Shown piece by piece: positions 10,622-20,721 of a stretch of DNA of 53,677 nt. A program made the translations under genes and the position numbers. The notes beneath the pieces were generated by a model that had not been told where the DNA came from, ran no database searches, and saw only the letters and a list, made by a program, of their open reading frames with translations. Positions within the stretch are counted from its first letter, which is position 1. Every line of letters starts with the position of its first letter. Source of the DNA: Conoideocrella luteorostrata (lineage: Eukaryota; Ascomycota; Sordariomycetes; Hypocreales; Clavicipitaceae); contig JASWJB010000309.1 in NCBI GenBank assembly GCA_032433595.1, forward strand, positions 1 through 53,677. Reading direction: 5' to 3'.

Positions 10622-12682
10622 CCAGCACAGCTAATACAATATTTCATCCGCGCAGTGAGTGCCCAAGTAACTAGGCGTGTGACAAGGAGTAGCTGGGCCC
10701 GTCCATTAGCCAGCTAGCCCATCCCAAACTAAAGCCAAGAAAAAAAGTAAGTAAAAAACGTCGAGGAGGCCCCCAAATCCCAAGTAGGTACCTACATCAA
10801 CCTACATCAGTTGGCCTGCAAGTACAAGTGCAGGAGGGCCCAGGAGGGCCTTGCCGACGGGCTCCTGCATCGTAGTGGTTGAGTGGGCCTCGAATTGAGA
10901 ACGTGGGCAGCCAGGGACCCGTTTTTCAAGAACTATCAATTTATCTATTATTCCCATATGAGCCCCCGGCATTCTGTGCACTCAGTAGGTACTAGTAACT
11001 ATTGAACTGTGCTCCGTACGGCGTAGTCCGTAGTTACCGAGTTGAACAATATTGAATGGAGTACGGAGTACCCAGTCACCCCCGTCATCTGGAGCGCTTC
11101 GCTTCGTATTGTGCTCTATTTCTAGATTATGCTCCATAGCTGCGGAATACTTCATGTTGGTCGCTCCGCCATCCACACTCGACGGCTTAGACCCGGCCTG
11201 CATGTCCTGACAGTCGTCCACGATTAACACATGTGCCACCCCTGGTCCTATTCTCGCAGCTTCGTGCAGGAGATAACGCTATTGCACACTCTGGACGCTG
11301 TGCAGAACATGCTTGACTTGACCGAGCTTTCGCGATCCTGCCCGAGACGTTGTTACTCGATACAGACGGAGCGGTCAAGCTGGGTGAGGTTGGCGCCTGG
11401 TGAGAGCAGTCGGCAAGCAGACGGCTAATGTCTGGTACGTTCTGGGTGCTTCCGTAAAAAAAAAAATGGCACTGGCAGTGACAGAAGTTGCAACAGCGGA
11501 AGCCATCTTGCCAGTCATAGGCCAGTTACCTTTGGGGCGGAGGAGACTCGATCCACTTGAATTACGCCCCCCCCCCTGCTGTTGATTTCTAGTTGACAGC
11601 AATCACCTTGCTGCCGGTTGACGTCGACGTGCTCAGCCTGCTCAACTATCAGCAGGGGTGCAGAGCTAGGGCCAGTTGCCTACGCGGAGTGACTGCCACT
11701 TGATACAGAACAGAACACGTCGAGACGGAGAGATGTGGTGAGTCAGCCAAACTGTCAGGCCCCCCATCATGACCAAAACATGGAAGCTTGGACAGGACAT
11801 CACGCCATCACTGGATGTTGGGATGGCATCAGGCCGGGAATGGCGCTTTTCTTGGAACCAGAAGCGGACATCCTTTCCCCGCTTTCGCCAACCACTAACT
11901 AGCCTAACCTTCTGCCAGCTTCCGTCGATCCGCCAATACTTCCACAGGTTTGGTACGGAGTGCGATGCAGTTTGAGAGACTGTTCGGAGAATACTACTTT
12001 TTACACTGCACATGATGGGCACAGCCGACATGCAACCACATTTGAACGCTGACGGTGCCGTGTACGACATAGATAAGGCGTTATCATCAGAGCCGACATG
12101 AGACAGATCAGCCTCGACTTATCCTCGATTTCGACGGCCACTGTCCTTTCCACCTATTGAATGTGTTGTCGCTGGCAAAACGCTCCTTCCATCCCTGTTA
12201 CGTGCTGGCACTGTGGCGTTCCTCGCTAGACTATTTAGCAGCTCCAAGTGCTCGCTGCCGTCGGCTCATCTCCCCGCAAGACATAGCAATAGCTCCAAGA
12301 AAGCACCTACAAGCCCCCTTTAGGTCTTGTTTTTTTTTAAACAGCTTTGTAACTACTCCGCAAGCTACCGATTCCTATCTCACTCTCTAGGCACCACGTC
12401 AAAAAGCTTGGAATGCAGCAGTTGCTAACTCATTTCCTTCTACCCTTATCACCCGGCGATCTGCACCTCCAAATACGCCACGAACACTAATGTCAGACAA
12501 AATGGCTGGGGATCCGGTCCGAGTGGTCTGGTCCTTAGCACCGTCAATCCACTGCTCGAGCTAAAAAGAGACACATTGGCTGCATTGTGCTTAACTGTAA
12601 TACACTAACGTCTGCTCCAGGGACAACAAGACCTGAGACGCGAGCTTTTTTTTTTTTTTTTTTTTTGGCTGTCCAAACTGTC

Positions 12683-12702
12683 TACTCCGTAAGTACGGAG
12701 TA
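12683..12702. repeat. Inverted 9-mer pair with 2-bp spacer
   Basis: TACTCCGTA (12683-12691) and TACGGAGTA (12694-12702) are separated by AG. This is the only close pair in the window not joined by a shared TA. A 21-T run lies just upstream. Confidence 0.9.
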
Positions 12703-14109
12703 TAGATCACAGCATCTCATTTTCTCTGATACACGCAGGCTCCAAAGTTTGCCGCTGTCCCATTTAGGCCTAGTTCATATCTGACACCGGTCCGAGATCT
12801 TTGGTCCATTTGCACGGCACGCAGTAACTAACGTACACACTCTTCAAAAGTGCTCAGCCTAGCTGCGCTGGTATTGTCATCAAACTCGAAATGTGTTCGA
12901 TGTTGCGACCTGTCCCGCGTGTGGTCACGCAACAGACGATTGTTTAACAAAATACAAAACAATTAAAATAAAAATAAAATAAAAACATAAAAATCTTGGC
13001 CCAAGCGCTCTTCAAGAATAGGTCAAGTGAATGCTGGTTCTCTATCTGATCAAAAAGCAGCCATGGGCACTATGTGCCGCCCATGTGCAAGTTTGACAAG
13101 CAAGACAAGCGAGACAAGCTCAGTCTACTCCGTAGTTACTGAGAGCAATAGAGGACAATGCGCGCTACTACAAATGCTCGCCTCGAATCAGAAGGCAGCT
13201 TCTCACCCTACGCACGGCTGAGCTTGGATAGTAATTTTAAATCGTTCAGCCGAGAGCCATGTGGCAGCTTCATTCCGTCCATAACGCGTATTGTGCGATG
13301 TTGAACAAGTAATGTCTTTTCCAGCATTTGCGTATTAGTCGAGTGATCCATAACATTGTGGGCGGAATGTTCTTATTGTTCCGTCTAAAGGAACTTAGCT
13401 TATGTGGCAAAATTGGCAAACCTCGCTCATACTCATTACTTTTCGTGATATTTCTGGTCACCGTCAGAGTACGGAGTACAGAGTATCGCTATGGGGGAAA
13501 TGGCCAGCGCTCGTGCTGTCCATGATGGGTTCTTTACAGTTCTTTCGGAGTAAAGATTGCTCTTGTACAAAGTACCTTTTTTCATCGTCGTATCACAAGT
13601 CCCTCTTTTTTGTATTCAAGGAAGTGTCTCAAGTTTTTGTCCTCGGCAGGGAAGAACAGGATCGGCGTATCTGCCCCCCCTGATCATCGCGTGATTAGCG
13701 ATCGCTGCCATTGCACAGAACTTGTGCCAGACCAGGGAACAGTTGCTATTACTGGTATTCTTTTTTTTTTTTTCATACCCTTACCCACCCTATCAGCAAA
13801 TTGAAGTACTAATACGTATGTACGCATACCTTTGTCACGTCACCCACTATGCGGAGTACCAGCAGTGCTGTTGTCTATTCGAGCCACTAGTGGCTCTTAA
13901 TAAATAAATGCATAAGCCCGTGCACCAGGAAATAACAGGGGGTGGGAAGGGGTGTTGAAAGATGCAAGGTGGGGATGATGGAATGCCGTGCAAATCTTGC
14001 TCGGAGCTGTACTGACCCGCACTGAGATCGGATGGACATGCTGGAACCTGGCACTTGGCACCTGGTAGTTCTTTAGAATGCTTGGTCGTGGATTGATTAA
14101 TAATGTTTT

Positions 14110-14132
14110 TACTCCGTACGGAGTACTCCGTA
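14110..14132. repeat. Triple overlapping palindromic composite
   Basis: Three 9-mers start at 14110, 14117 and 14124 in alternating orientation, each sharing TA with the next. This makes two overlapping perfect palindromes: 16 bp at 14110-14125, and 18 bp at 14116-14133. Confidence 0.9.
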
Positions 14133-14180
14133 CAGAGCACTAGCATTGCTCAACGCCAGGATGGAGCTGGCGCTGACTGG

Positions 14181-14220
14181 CTCACTACTCACTACTCACC
14201 ACTCACCACTCACCACTCAC
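14181..14220. repeat. 7-bp minisatellite (CTCACTA/CTCACCA)
   Basis: A 40-bp tract consists of about 5.7 tandem copies of a 7-bp unit, the first two CTCACTA and the next three CTCACCA. It lies in non-coding DNA about 50 bp from the triple palindrome. Confidence 0.9.
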
Positions 14221-15685
14221 ATCAAGTAGTAAACACTAGTAAAAATGCCGGTTTAAGATTTAGATCTAGGGTCCTCCTGCACTTGAAGCCAAGACAGAGC
14301 TCTTCACCATGGAGCACAAGGTTTTTTCCGCGTTTAATGAGCGGGCTGGCAACTGGGTTGGCGTCGATTCTCGAGTTTCGCCCCGTATGTACTCCGTAGT
14401 GCAGAGTAGTGGCGTTGTAACTTGCCATTCATTCCAATTGCTCCTCTCCCTCCACGTTCAGCTGACGGACAAGAAGCCAGCCCGGGACAACGCGTCGTTC
14501 TCACCAAAAGCAACAGCGTCTGGAAGTGTCCCCCGTAGACACGGAGCTGTTTTCTTGCTGTTCTCGCGAAGGCTAGGGGGGCTAATAGTAGTTCAGTTCG
14601 TATGCATCCTGGCTGGTCAAATACTATACTAGTGCGGGAGTAACTAGTAACCACGTTGATCTTGATCCACGGAGAGAAGTCTGAGAGTGAGAGTGTATTT
14701 GTGCGTGGTGCGGTGTGAAGGGATGCCCTGCTGCCTGCTTGTTGTTGGCGATCGCATCGCATCCCGCTCTTGCTTTTTAAATGCAGCCACTGCCCATCCA
14801 GAATAGCCTGGCCTGAGCCGTCGGCCGTGTCTTGGATGCTTCCTTCTTTGCGGTCGCTTGCGACTTTTCCTTTCTTCTCCTGCTTTCCCTTTGGCGCATA
14901 TTTCTTTTTTTCTTCCTTTTTTTTTTTTCCCGCACCACGCTGTTGATCTTGTCGGATGCAGATGGCCCTCCCGCCCCCAGCTGTGACAAAACATGTTGCA
15001 CGATCCGTGGCGGACTTTTTCGTATGGATCGCACCCCAGCTCAGATGAGCGCATCTTTCCGCCCCCGGCCCCCGCCTTTCCTTGTAGCAGCAGTACTCAT
15101 AGTTTATTGTACAGTAAGCACCTCGCATGTACGTATGTACATGTGTAGTGCGGTAGTATCCTAGTTATCTCCTTACTCCGTAGGAACGTCCGTTGTTTCC
15201 TCGTGTTTCGAAGCTGCCCCCAAGACGTGGCTGAGCACGGCAGCGGCATCTCGACGACCCAGAGCGGGCAGCATGTGAGATGGAGCGATTCACACGGAGG
15301 GAATGGCTAGGATTTGTATTGTAGGCAGGAATCATAGGAAGGTAGAGGAACCCCTTCCTATACTGCTGTTGATAACTTACAGAGTCGTTCGGTGATGTGT
15401 CCGTGGTTGGACCCTTGTAGACGCCCCGTGGTATCGCAGTTTAGTCTTTATCAATCATCTGCTCTCCATGTGTTATGTGTCCTTCGCCGTTATTTGTGTC
15501 TGCAGGGGAGATCTAGATATCCCCGGGGTCTGTAAGTATCGTACAGTCTCAAACCCCGGTATCCTATCTGCTCTCATTTCATTGTATATCCGCAGACACC
15601 ATTCACCTTGTACAAAGCGAGGCTGCAGTACTACCTCAATACCAACATACTATATATCCTCTGTATCATCAATCATCTCTACAAA

Positions 15686-16771
15686 CTACAAACGAGCCCT
15701 ACCATTCTCCCTTTGCAGCTCCAAATCCACCCACTCAAACATTCCCCATCCCTTCCTCTGCTCTGCTCTATACTTCACCGCGGCAGAATACCCAGCCACA
15801 TACCCCCCGCCGGCACCATCTCTCAAAGGCGTGTTCACTTTGCCCAGAATCTCAAGCACCGTCTCGCCTTCCCTCACAACCCCAGCCCGAAACTCGCAAG
15901 GCATCCTCGTCACCTGCCCGGCATTACTCGTCACCATCTCCTCCTTCAGGACCTCGACCTGCAATTCAGTGGTAAACGACTCAATGACCTGCCCATCCGG
16001 CACGCGTCGCACATGGACAAACTTTCTTGGCGGCATGAAGGCGTTTCGTACTTCGCCCCAGAGAATCTGCATGCCGTTGTCGAGCTCAACGACATGGTAT
16101 ATGAAGTAGTTCGTGGAGGCTGCCACCGCGTTATGCATTTTGAGGGGTATCGGTGCTGGCTTGCACCTTGCAAACTCCAAGGCGCCAGTGATGGGAATTG
16201 CTTGGCCTGCAATGTTGAGGGTTCCACGGACCGGGAGGGATAGGTGGTCGTAGTAAGGTGTCGATATGAACCATACTGCTGTTTCGCCGAACGTGACGTC
16301 GAGCTTGTAGCTCCATTGGTGATTGTTCTGATGGAAGTCTGCTTCGACGACGGCCGTCTGGCGTTGGTAGTCAAAGGCGATGCTCAAGTCCTCGCCCCAG
16401 CGTAGTGGTGTTCCCGAATCTGGCAAACGGCATTCAGAGACGCTGTCGTATCCTTTGTCAAAGTGGTGTCCCTGGGCGGCTGTGCTGCTCATCACGGTTG
16501 TAAGCTGTGCAGCGTTTTGGACGGCTGGCTGTGGCCCGTCGGGCATGTACTTGGGGTGTTTGAAGATGGTAAGGTCGACGGCCCCGAAGAGTATCAACAC
16601 GTTGAGATATCCGAAGGGCTCGGGCAGGTTGGGGATGTAGACCCCATAATGGGTCCATGTCCACGGACCGCCAGAGGCATCAAGATGAGGACGAATAATA
16701 TCCCATGCCGTGAAAGGCTCCTCCATGCGAGTAGCGGCCAAATTTGGACCGAGAGCTTTTTGATCCGCCAT
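15686..16771 (-). CDS. Conserved protein, possibly lipocalin/CrtC-like (DUF6670-type)
   Basis: A single-exon frame of 361 aa is read from ATG 16771 (MADQKALGPNLAATRMEEPF). The frame stays open to 17041, but that part crosses the GT-rich leader and looks non-coding. The protein has no signal peptide or clear membrane span. Regularly spaced beta-type segments with many Trp/Tyr residues (WTWTHYGVYIPNLPEPF near the start, LSIAFDYQRQTAVVEADFH, WSYKLDVTFG, WGMFEWVDLEL at the end) recall the double-lipocalin fold of CrtC/AttH-like proteins, and from memory the DUF6670 family. These would bind or modify a hydrophobic ligand. That assignment is tentative and no catalytic residues can be named. A GT-rich tract in the leader lies 20-60 bp before the start codon. 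Confidence 0.7.
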   Translation of the reverse strand: MADQKALGPNLAATRMEEPFTAWDIIRPHLDASGGPWTWTHYGVYIPNLPEPFGYLNVLILFGAVDLTIFKHPKYMPDGPQPAVQNAAQLTTVMSSTAAQGHHFDKGYDSVSECRLPDSGTPLRWGEDLSIAFDYQRQTAVVEADFHQNNHQWSYKLDVTFGETAVWFISTPYYDHLSLPVRGTLNIAGQAIPITGALEFARCKPAPIPLKMHNAVAASTNYFIYHVVELDNGMQILWGEVRNAFMPPRKFVHVRRVPDGQVIESFTTELQVEVLKEEMVTSNAGQVTRMPCEFRAGVVREGETVLEILGKVNTPLRDGAGGGYVAGYSAAVKYRAEQRKGWGMFEWVDLELQRENGRARL

Positions 16772-17654
16772 TGCTTCTTCATGAATGGACGTGTATGTAT
16801 ATGTGTGTGCGTGTGTGCATGTGAGTGCTGAAATAAGACAGCAAATACGTGTGCCGCTAGGAGGAGTCTCGATTGACGTTCTGACGGCTTTTAAGCTTAT
16901 TTGACTCCCGACGTGATGATTGCCATCATACACAAACGTCTTGGAGGCCCACACTTGCCGAGGCAGCACGCCCGTCCATCTGACATAAGAACGAATCAAT
17001 CCTCGAATCCGGTTTAAACATCGCTTGACCGTCTTTGACAAGTTAAAAAAAAAAAGGTAAGCGCTTGCTACAAGGTATTGGATGTGGTGCTGTCAAATTA
17101 TTCTGTAAAATCGGGATTGATGATGGAAACATGCCGCTAGTGCGGGGGGGTTCCACATCCCGCCGAGGTTGCTTAAGTGCAAGGGAAGGGCGGCTCACAT
17201 CTCCCACTGTCAGATGGTGTATTATTGAGTGAGCGAGTATTGAATGGCCGGCGCAGGAGCTGTGAAACTAGTTGATACGCCGCTTGCTTGCCATGTGTAA
17301 TTTTAGTAGATGGTAAACTGAAGTGTTGGTCAATGTTCTCCGGGCAGAGTATATTGCCAGTACCTAATACTGTCTTGTACGAATTAGGATGAGTCCATGA
17401 GTGACGGAAAAAAGAGAGAGAGAGAGGGAAACAAAAAACGATATTAAACAACAAGTAACGAAAAACATATATATTAAAACAGAATTTCCATAGTTTCTAG
17501 CTCTTAGAAGAGGGGAGCAGCGAGTGACTACAGAGCCGCGCTTGTTGCATTATGCTGCTTCCATTCATAAATCATACATTCATTTATTTCCTCCCCTGTT
17601 TCCAATTCCCCCTGTAGAAGGAGGCCTGGATCATCAACTGGAGGGACATTCGTC
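16772..17654. other. Intergenic region with GT microsatellite
   Basis: This holds the promoter and leader of the preceding minus-strand gene, with a GT-rich purine-pyrimidine alternating tract at about 16789-16827 that includes GTGTGTGCGTGTGTGC. The part near 17655 should be the 3' UTR of the F-box gene. No gene is supported. Confidence 0.55.
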
Positions 17655-18920
17655 CTATGTTTCGTCGTCAGCTTCAAAATTTATCTCCGGCATCTTCCCT
17701 TTTCCTAGTAAATATTTCTCGAGAGGCTCTGCATGCAACAAAACCATTCTTGACGGCGGCATGTTCAAATTGATCCCATACCCGTCCTGAGCAAACCATA
17801 TCCGTCTCCCACCGGCAGGACTCGTAAATTTCTCCGAGATCGTGACCTCCACCAAACTCGTCAGGGAGTCATGGATGAGTTCAAATACCTCTTGCCAAGT
17901 CGTTACATGGTTCATATCTGCACCGCCTGCCTGAAACACGGCATCGAGGTCAGTCTCCTCCTCGTCCTTCCTGGGTTCTGGGATGCCCTTGATGCCCACA
18001 AGCTTCAATTTCTTCAGTGTCTTGGCATGTCTGCTCAGCAGTCCGGCCAGGCAGGACAATCCAATCTCAGGTCGTATCAGCTCCAGCACTTCCAGGTTTT
18101 TCAGAGCGACAGGGTGCATGAATTGTGGCTCTGAGTAGACTCGATCCCAGGATAGAAACTCCAACCGCAGCTCTTTTAAGCTGCTCGAAGAGAGTAGAGG
18201 AGCTCTTGTCACGTCATAGAGTATAGGCCCATCGTACGTTCTGTCCAAGACCAAGTCCAGTCGCCTCAGGTTGCGGTACATGTCGTCGGAGGAACCGCAT
18301 TTGCCAGCGCCACAAGATCGAAGAGGCTCTACTGTCAAGGTTTCAAGCTGAACGCCGGCTGCTAAAATGTCCGTCAAGACGGCATGTTGGATAGTATTTA
18401 CTTCCTCCTCGGCCAGCTGAACTGAAACTTCTGGAATGAAAAATCTGTGTGCTTCCATACCGTGATCCCATGGACATTGCGTCCAGGTCAGTGTCACCTC
18501 CTTCAGAGCGGGCAGTCTGGCTACAGCCTCTTTGAGCAGATCTAGTCGAAATTCACCCACACTTCTCATCTGCCGCTGGGTCTGCAAGTACGGCTCCCAT
18601 CTCTCCTGGATAATTTCCGTCCGCGGCTCTGGCTCAATCAGATAGTGGTGGCGGAAGGAATCATGAATGGCACTGTATGCGTCGAGTCGAGCGAAATTGA
18701 ATTTGATGGAGCGGATCTGCCTTGCGCAGTCTGGAATTCGGGACAGCTCATACAAACGCGAGGCATCTGGTCGCCAGGGTAAGCCGTTGAAGTGCTGCAG
18801 AGCAAGTAAATGCCTAGTTATTGCAGATATCTGGCGGCATGACAGGCGGAAGGATTTCAGGTCAGCCGAGACAAGATGGCCAGCGATGCCGGAGACAAGT
18901 TCCACGGGGAGCTTCTCCAT
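17655..18920 (-). CDS. F-box protein with leucine-rich C-terminal region
   Basis: This is an intronless frame of 421 aa. The N-terminal ~40 residues form an F-box (LPVELVSGIAGHLVSADLKSFRLSCRQI), the Skp1-binding motif of SCF ubiquitin ligases. It is followed by the typical fungal pattern of a conserved Trp/Arg-rich segment and scattered Leu-rich strands (RRLDLVLDRTYDGPI, SLKELRLEFLSWDR, NLEVLELIRPEIGLSCLAGLL, TLKKLKLVGIKGIP), which suggest degenerate leucine-rich repeats around residues 225-330. It is likely a substrate receptor; the target cannot be inferred. Start at 18920 is the first in-frame ATG. F-box genes are a large, fast-evolving family in filamentous fungi. Confidence 0.8.
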   Translation of the reverse strand: MEKLPVELVSGIAGHLVSADLKSFRLSCRQISAITRHLLALQHFNGLPWRPDASRLYELSRIPDCARQIRSIKFNFARLDAYSAIHDSFRHHYLIEPEPRTEIIQERWEPYLQTQRQMRSVGEFRLDLLKEAVARLPALKEVTLTWTQCPWDHGMEAHRFFIPEVSVQLAEEEVNTIQHAVLTDILAAGVQLETLTVEPLRSCGAGKCGSSDDMYRNLRRLDLVLDRTYDGPILYDVTRAPLLSSSSLKELRLEFLSWDRVYSEPQFMHPVALKNLEVLELIRPEIGLSCLAGLLSRHAKTLKKLKLVGIKGIPEPRKDEEETDLDAVFQAGGADMNHVTTWQEVFELIHDSLTSLVEVTISEKFTSPAGGRRIWFAQDGYGINLNMPPSRMVLLHAEPLEKYLLGKGKMPEINFEADDET

Positions 18921-19492
18921 GTACGCAAGCTGCCCGTCTTCTATCGAATTGGAATTTTTCCTTGCCAGGTGTCTGCTGTTAAAGAATCAATGAATCAAGT
19001 AATAGCCGAACCATCTGGGGCATGATATCATTGCATATATATAGTGTACGATCGAGCGGAGATGTCGGTGAATCAATCAACCAACCACAGAGGCCGTCAA
19101 CAAATCAGCCTCTACTCCGTACACCTGGTAGCAGTACGCCAGTGTTGAAGCGGGGCCTACAATCCAATGCCTAACTTTACCTCCCAATTGGTAGACAGAC
19201 CCACCAGTGCACCGGAACTTCATCTCTGCAAGAGTTCTCCGTATTCAGATTTCAATTCAAACGCAACCTTACGGAGCAGTTACCCCAACGCTCGATTCCT
19301 CTCATCTGCCCCGCGCCGAAAACACCGTCTCGCCCAAGTACAGATTCCAAGTTCACCGCGCTATCAATCTTCAGAAACACACAAATCCTCCAGTTTCCTC
19401 ATTGCCAACTGGTCAAATTCAGCCCGTGAAGAAGAGCATGCCAAGCTCTCACTTCAACAACCGTCAAACCACACTACCCCGTCACTCCAGTC
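18921..19492. other. Divergent upstream region (F-box gene / small membrane protein)
   Basis: This is a head-to-head spacer of 572 bp that should carry both promoters. A TACTCCGTA copy lies at 19113-19121. Overlapping frames at 19167-19554 are proline/serine-rich and unsupported. Confidence 0.5.
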
Positions 19493-19811
19493 ATGTTGAA
19501 GTAGGTCCAACTGCCTATAAATATAATGGGAAATGCTTCCGTCCCATTCACTAATCCCACCTTCAATCCTGCGTTGCTATTGATTTCGTTTGGTTAACAA
19601 TGTACTCCGTACACTCAGGGCATATAAGAATCTTTCTCCAAAGACACGTATGGGTGTCGGCGTCGGCGTCATTGCCTGGGGTGTTATCGGACTCTATCTA
19701 TCGGACAAAGCGGAAGAGAAGTTCGGTTACTCACCATCTGAAAAGGACAAAGAGGAGCTGTGGAAGTGGACACCCAACATCACCACTGTAGAAAAGTCGG
19801 GCGACAAATAA
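19493..19811 (+). CDS. Small single-span membrane protein, hypothetical
   Basis: Proposed exons are 19493-19500 and 19619-19811, giving 66 aa beginning MLKAYKNLSPKTRMG. The first coding exon is only ATGTTGAA; the intron starts GTAGGT and ends CACTCAG with a TTAAC branch-like site, and contains a TACTCCGTA copy. The protein has one hydrophobic segment (MGVGVGVIAWGVIGLYLS, residues ~14-31) after a basic N-terminus, then an acidic/charged tail (KAEEKFGYSPSEKDKEELWKW). This layout suits a small mitochondrial inner-membrane or ER protein, but I do not recognise the family with certainty. If the intron model is wrong, translation could start at ATG 19650 (54 aa). The alternative unspliced start has no ATG in frame. 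Confidence 0.6.
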
Positions 19812-20721
19812 AACGCTGCTGGCGCCCATGTATTACTATTTTACCTATCAACTAACATACTCTCTTTAAAGAATAGCGTTAAACCTGTCCTCTTCTTCCT
19901 CTTCTTCTAAATTATACCCCATATTAGACTTCTGACGGTGTCAGATCTTAACCGCCATGTTCTCCACTTGAAGAGTTAACATGTGGTAGAGACTATTGTG
20001 CATACACACTTCAGTGGACAGCAATGCCTCAGTCGTCCGAGCTACTTGCGTCGTGGCAATCACCGTCACGCGGCAGAGTCGATCTCAGTCACTTAGTATC
20101 ATCAATCTTTCGTCAACAATTACTCATCATTGCGCCAGTTTAACACATAACCATACTAATACCGAGCAACCAAAACCACGAATTTTTCCATAGCCGAACC
20201 ACCTCTCTCCTGCAAATACTGTGACCGCATACGTGCACGATACCGAGATATTGTGCGGCGAAGCGTCATTGAATCAGTCTAGGCCATAGAGGCCGACAAT
20301 GGCCCACCGGAAAACCACAGAAACCGACCGACCGCCCCTTCTATCTTGATCAAAGTCTAGTGATGCAGTAACAACTCCCGTACCACGGTCTATCCTTTCA
20401 GAAGAAAAAACAAGTAAACAATGCAATCTGCACAACTGGGGTACCGCCAATAATTCCGGTAAGCACAAGGCAAGAGTACAGGCATTACATGTACGGCTCA
20501 GCGGGCCCCATCACCGAGCGCATCTCCAAGTGTTAAAAAGTCCTGGATCAAGGACGACAAGTAAATCCCATGAACAAAGAAAAAGTAGAAGCACGTAAAC
20601 CATAAAGAGTCAAAAATCAAAAATTCAACGCCTCCAAAATGCAACCACCACCTTGAATGCTTTTGTTGAGTCGTGTCGTACTGCGTGCAATCACAGCTTT
20701 GTGAGACTTCAGTAGTTGACA
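19812..20721. other. Convergent intergenic region
   Basis: This tail-to-tail spacer lies between the small membrane protein and the transcription factor. It should hold both 3' UTRs. No gene or repeat is recognised in it. Confidence 0.5.

Larger units (their letters stand above)
10311..15685. other. 5.4-kb gene-poor interval upstream of the SYLF gene
   Basis: I find no reading frame with a recognisable product. Open frames of 130-260 codons here (for example minus strand 14334-15128) owe their length to pyrimidine-rich tracts. The interval carries a dense group of the TACTCCGTA 9-mer (10606, 10613, 11062, 12683, 12694, 13126, 13470, 14110, 14117, 14124, 14390, 15174), a 21-T run at 12646-12666 and a 7-bp minisatellite. 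It may hold long promoters, untranslated exons, unannotated non-coding RNA or old repeat remnants. Confidence 0.55.

Noticed and set aside
14334..15128. 264-codon minus-strand open frame
   Set aside because: Its lysine-rich core is simply the complement of a long T/C-rich tract, composition is erratic, and no domain or splice-consistent neighbour is visible.
16772..17041. N-terminal extension of the lipocalin-like protein
   Set aside because: It translates the GT microsatellite as THAHTYTYTS and contains nothing family-like.
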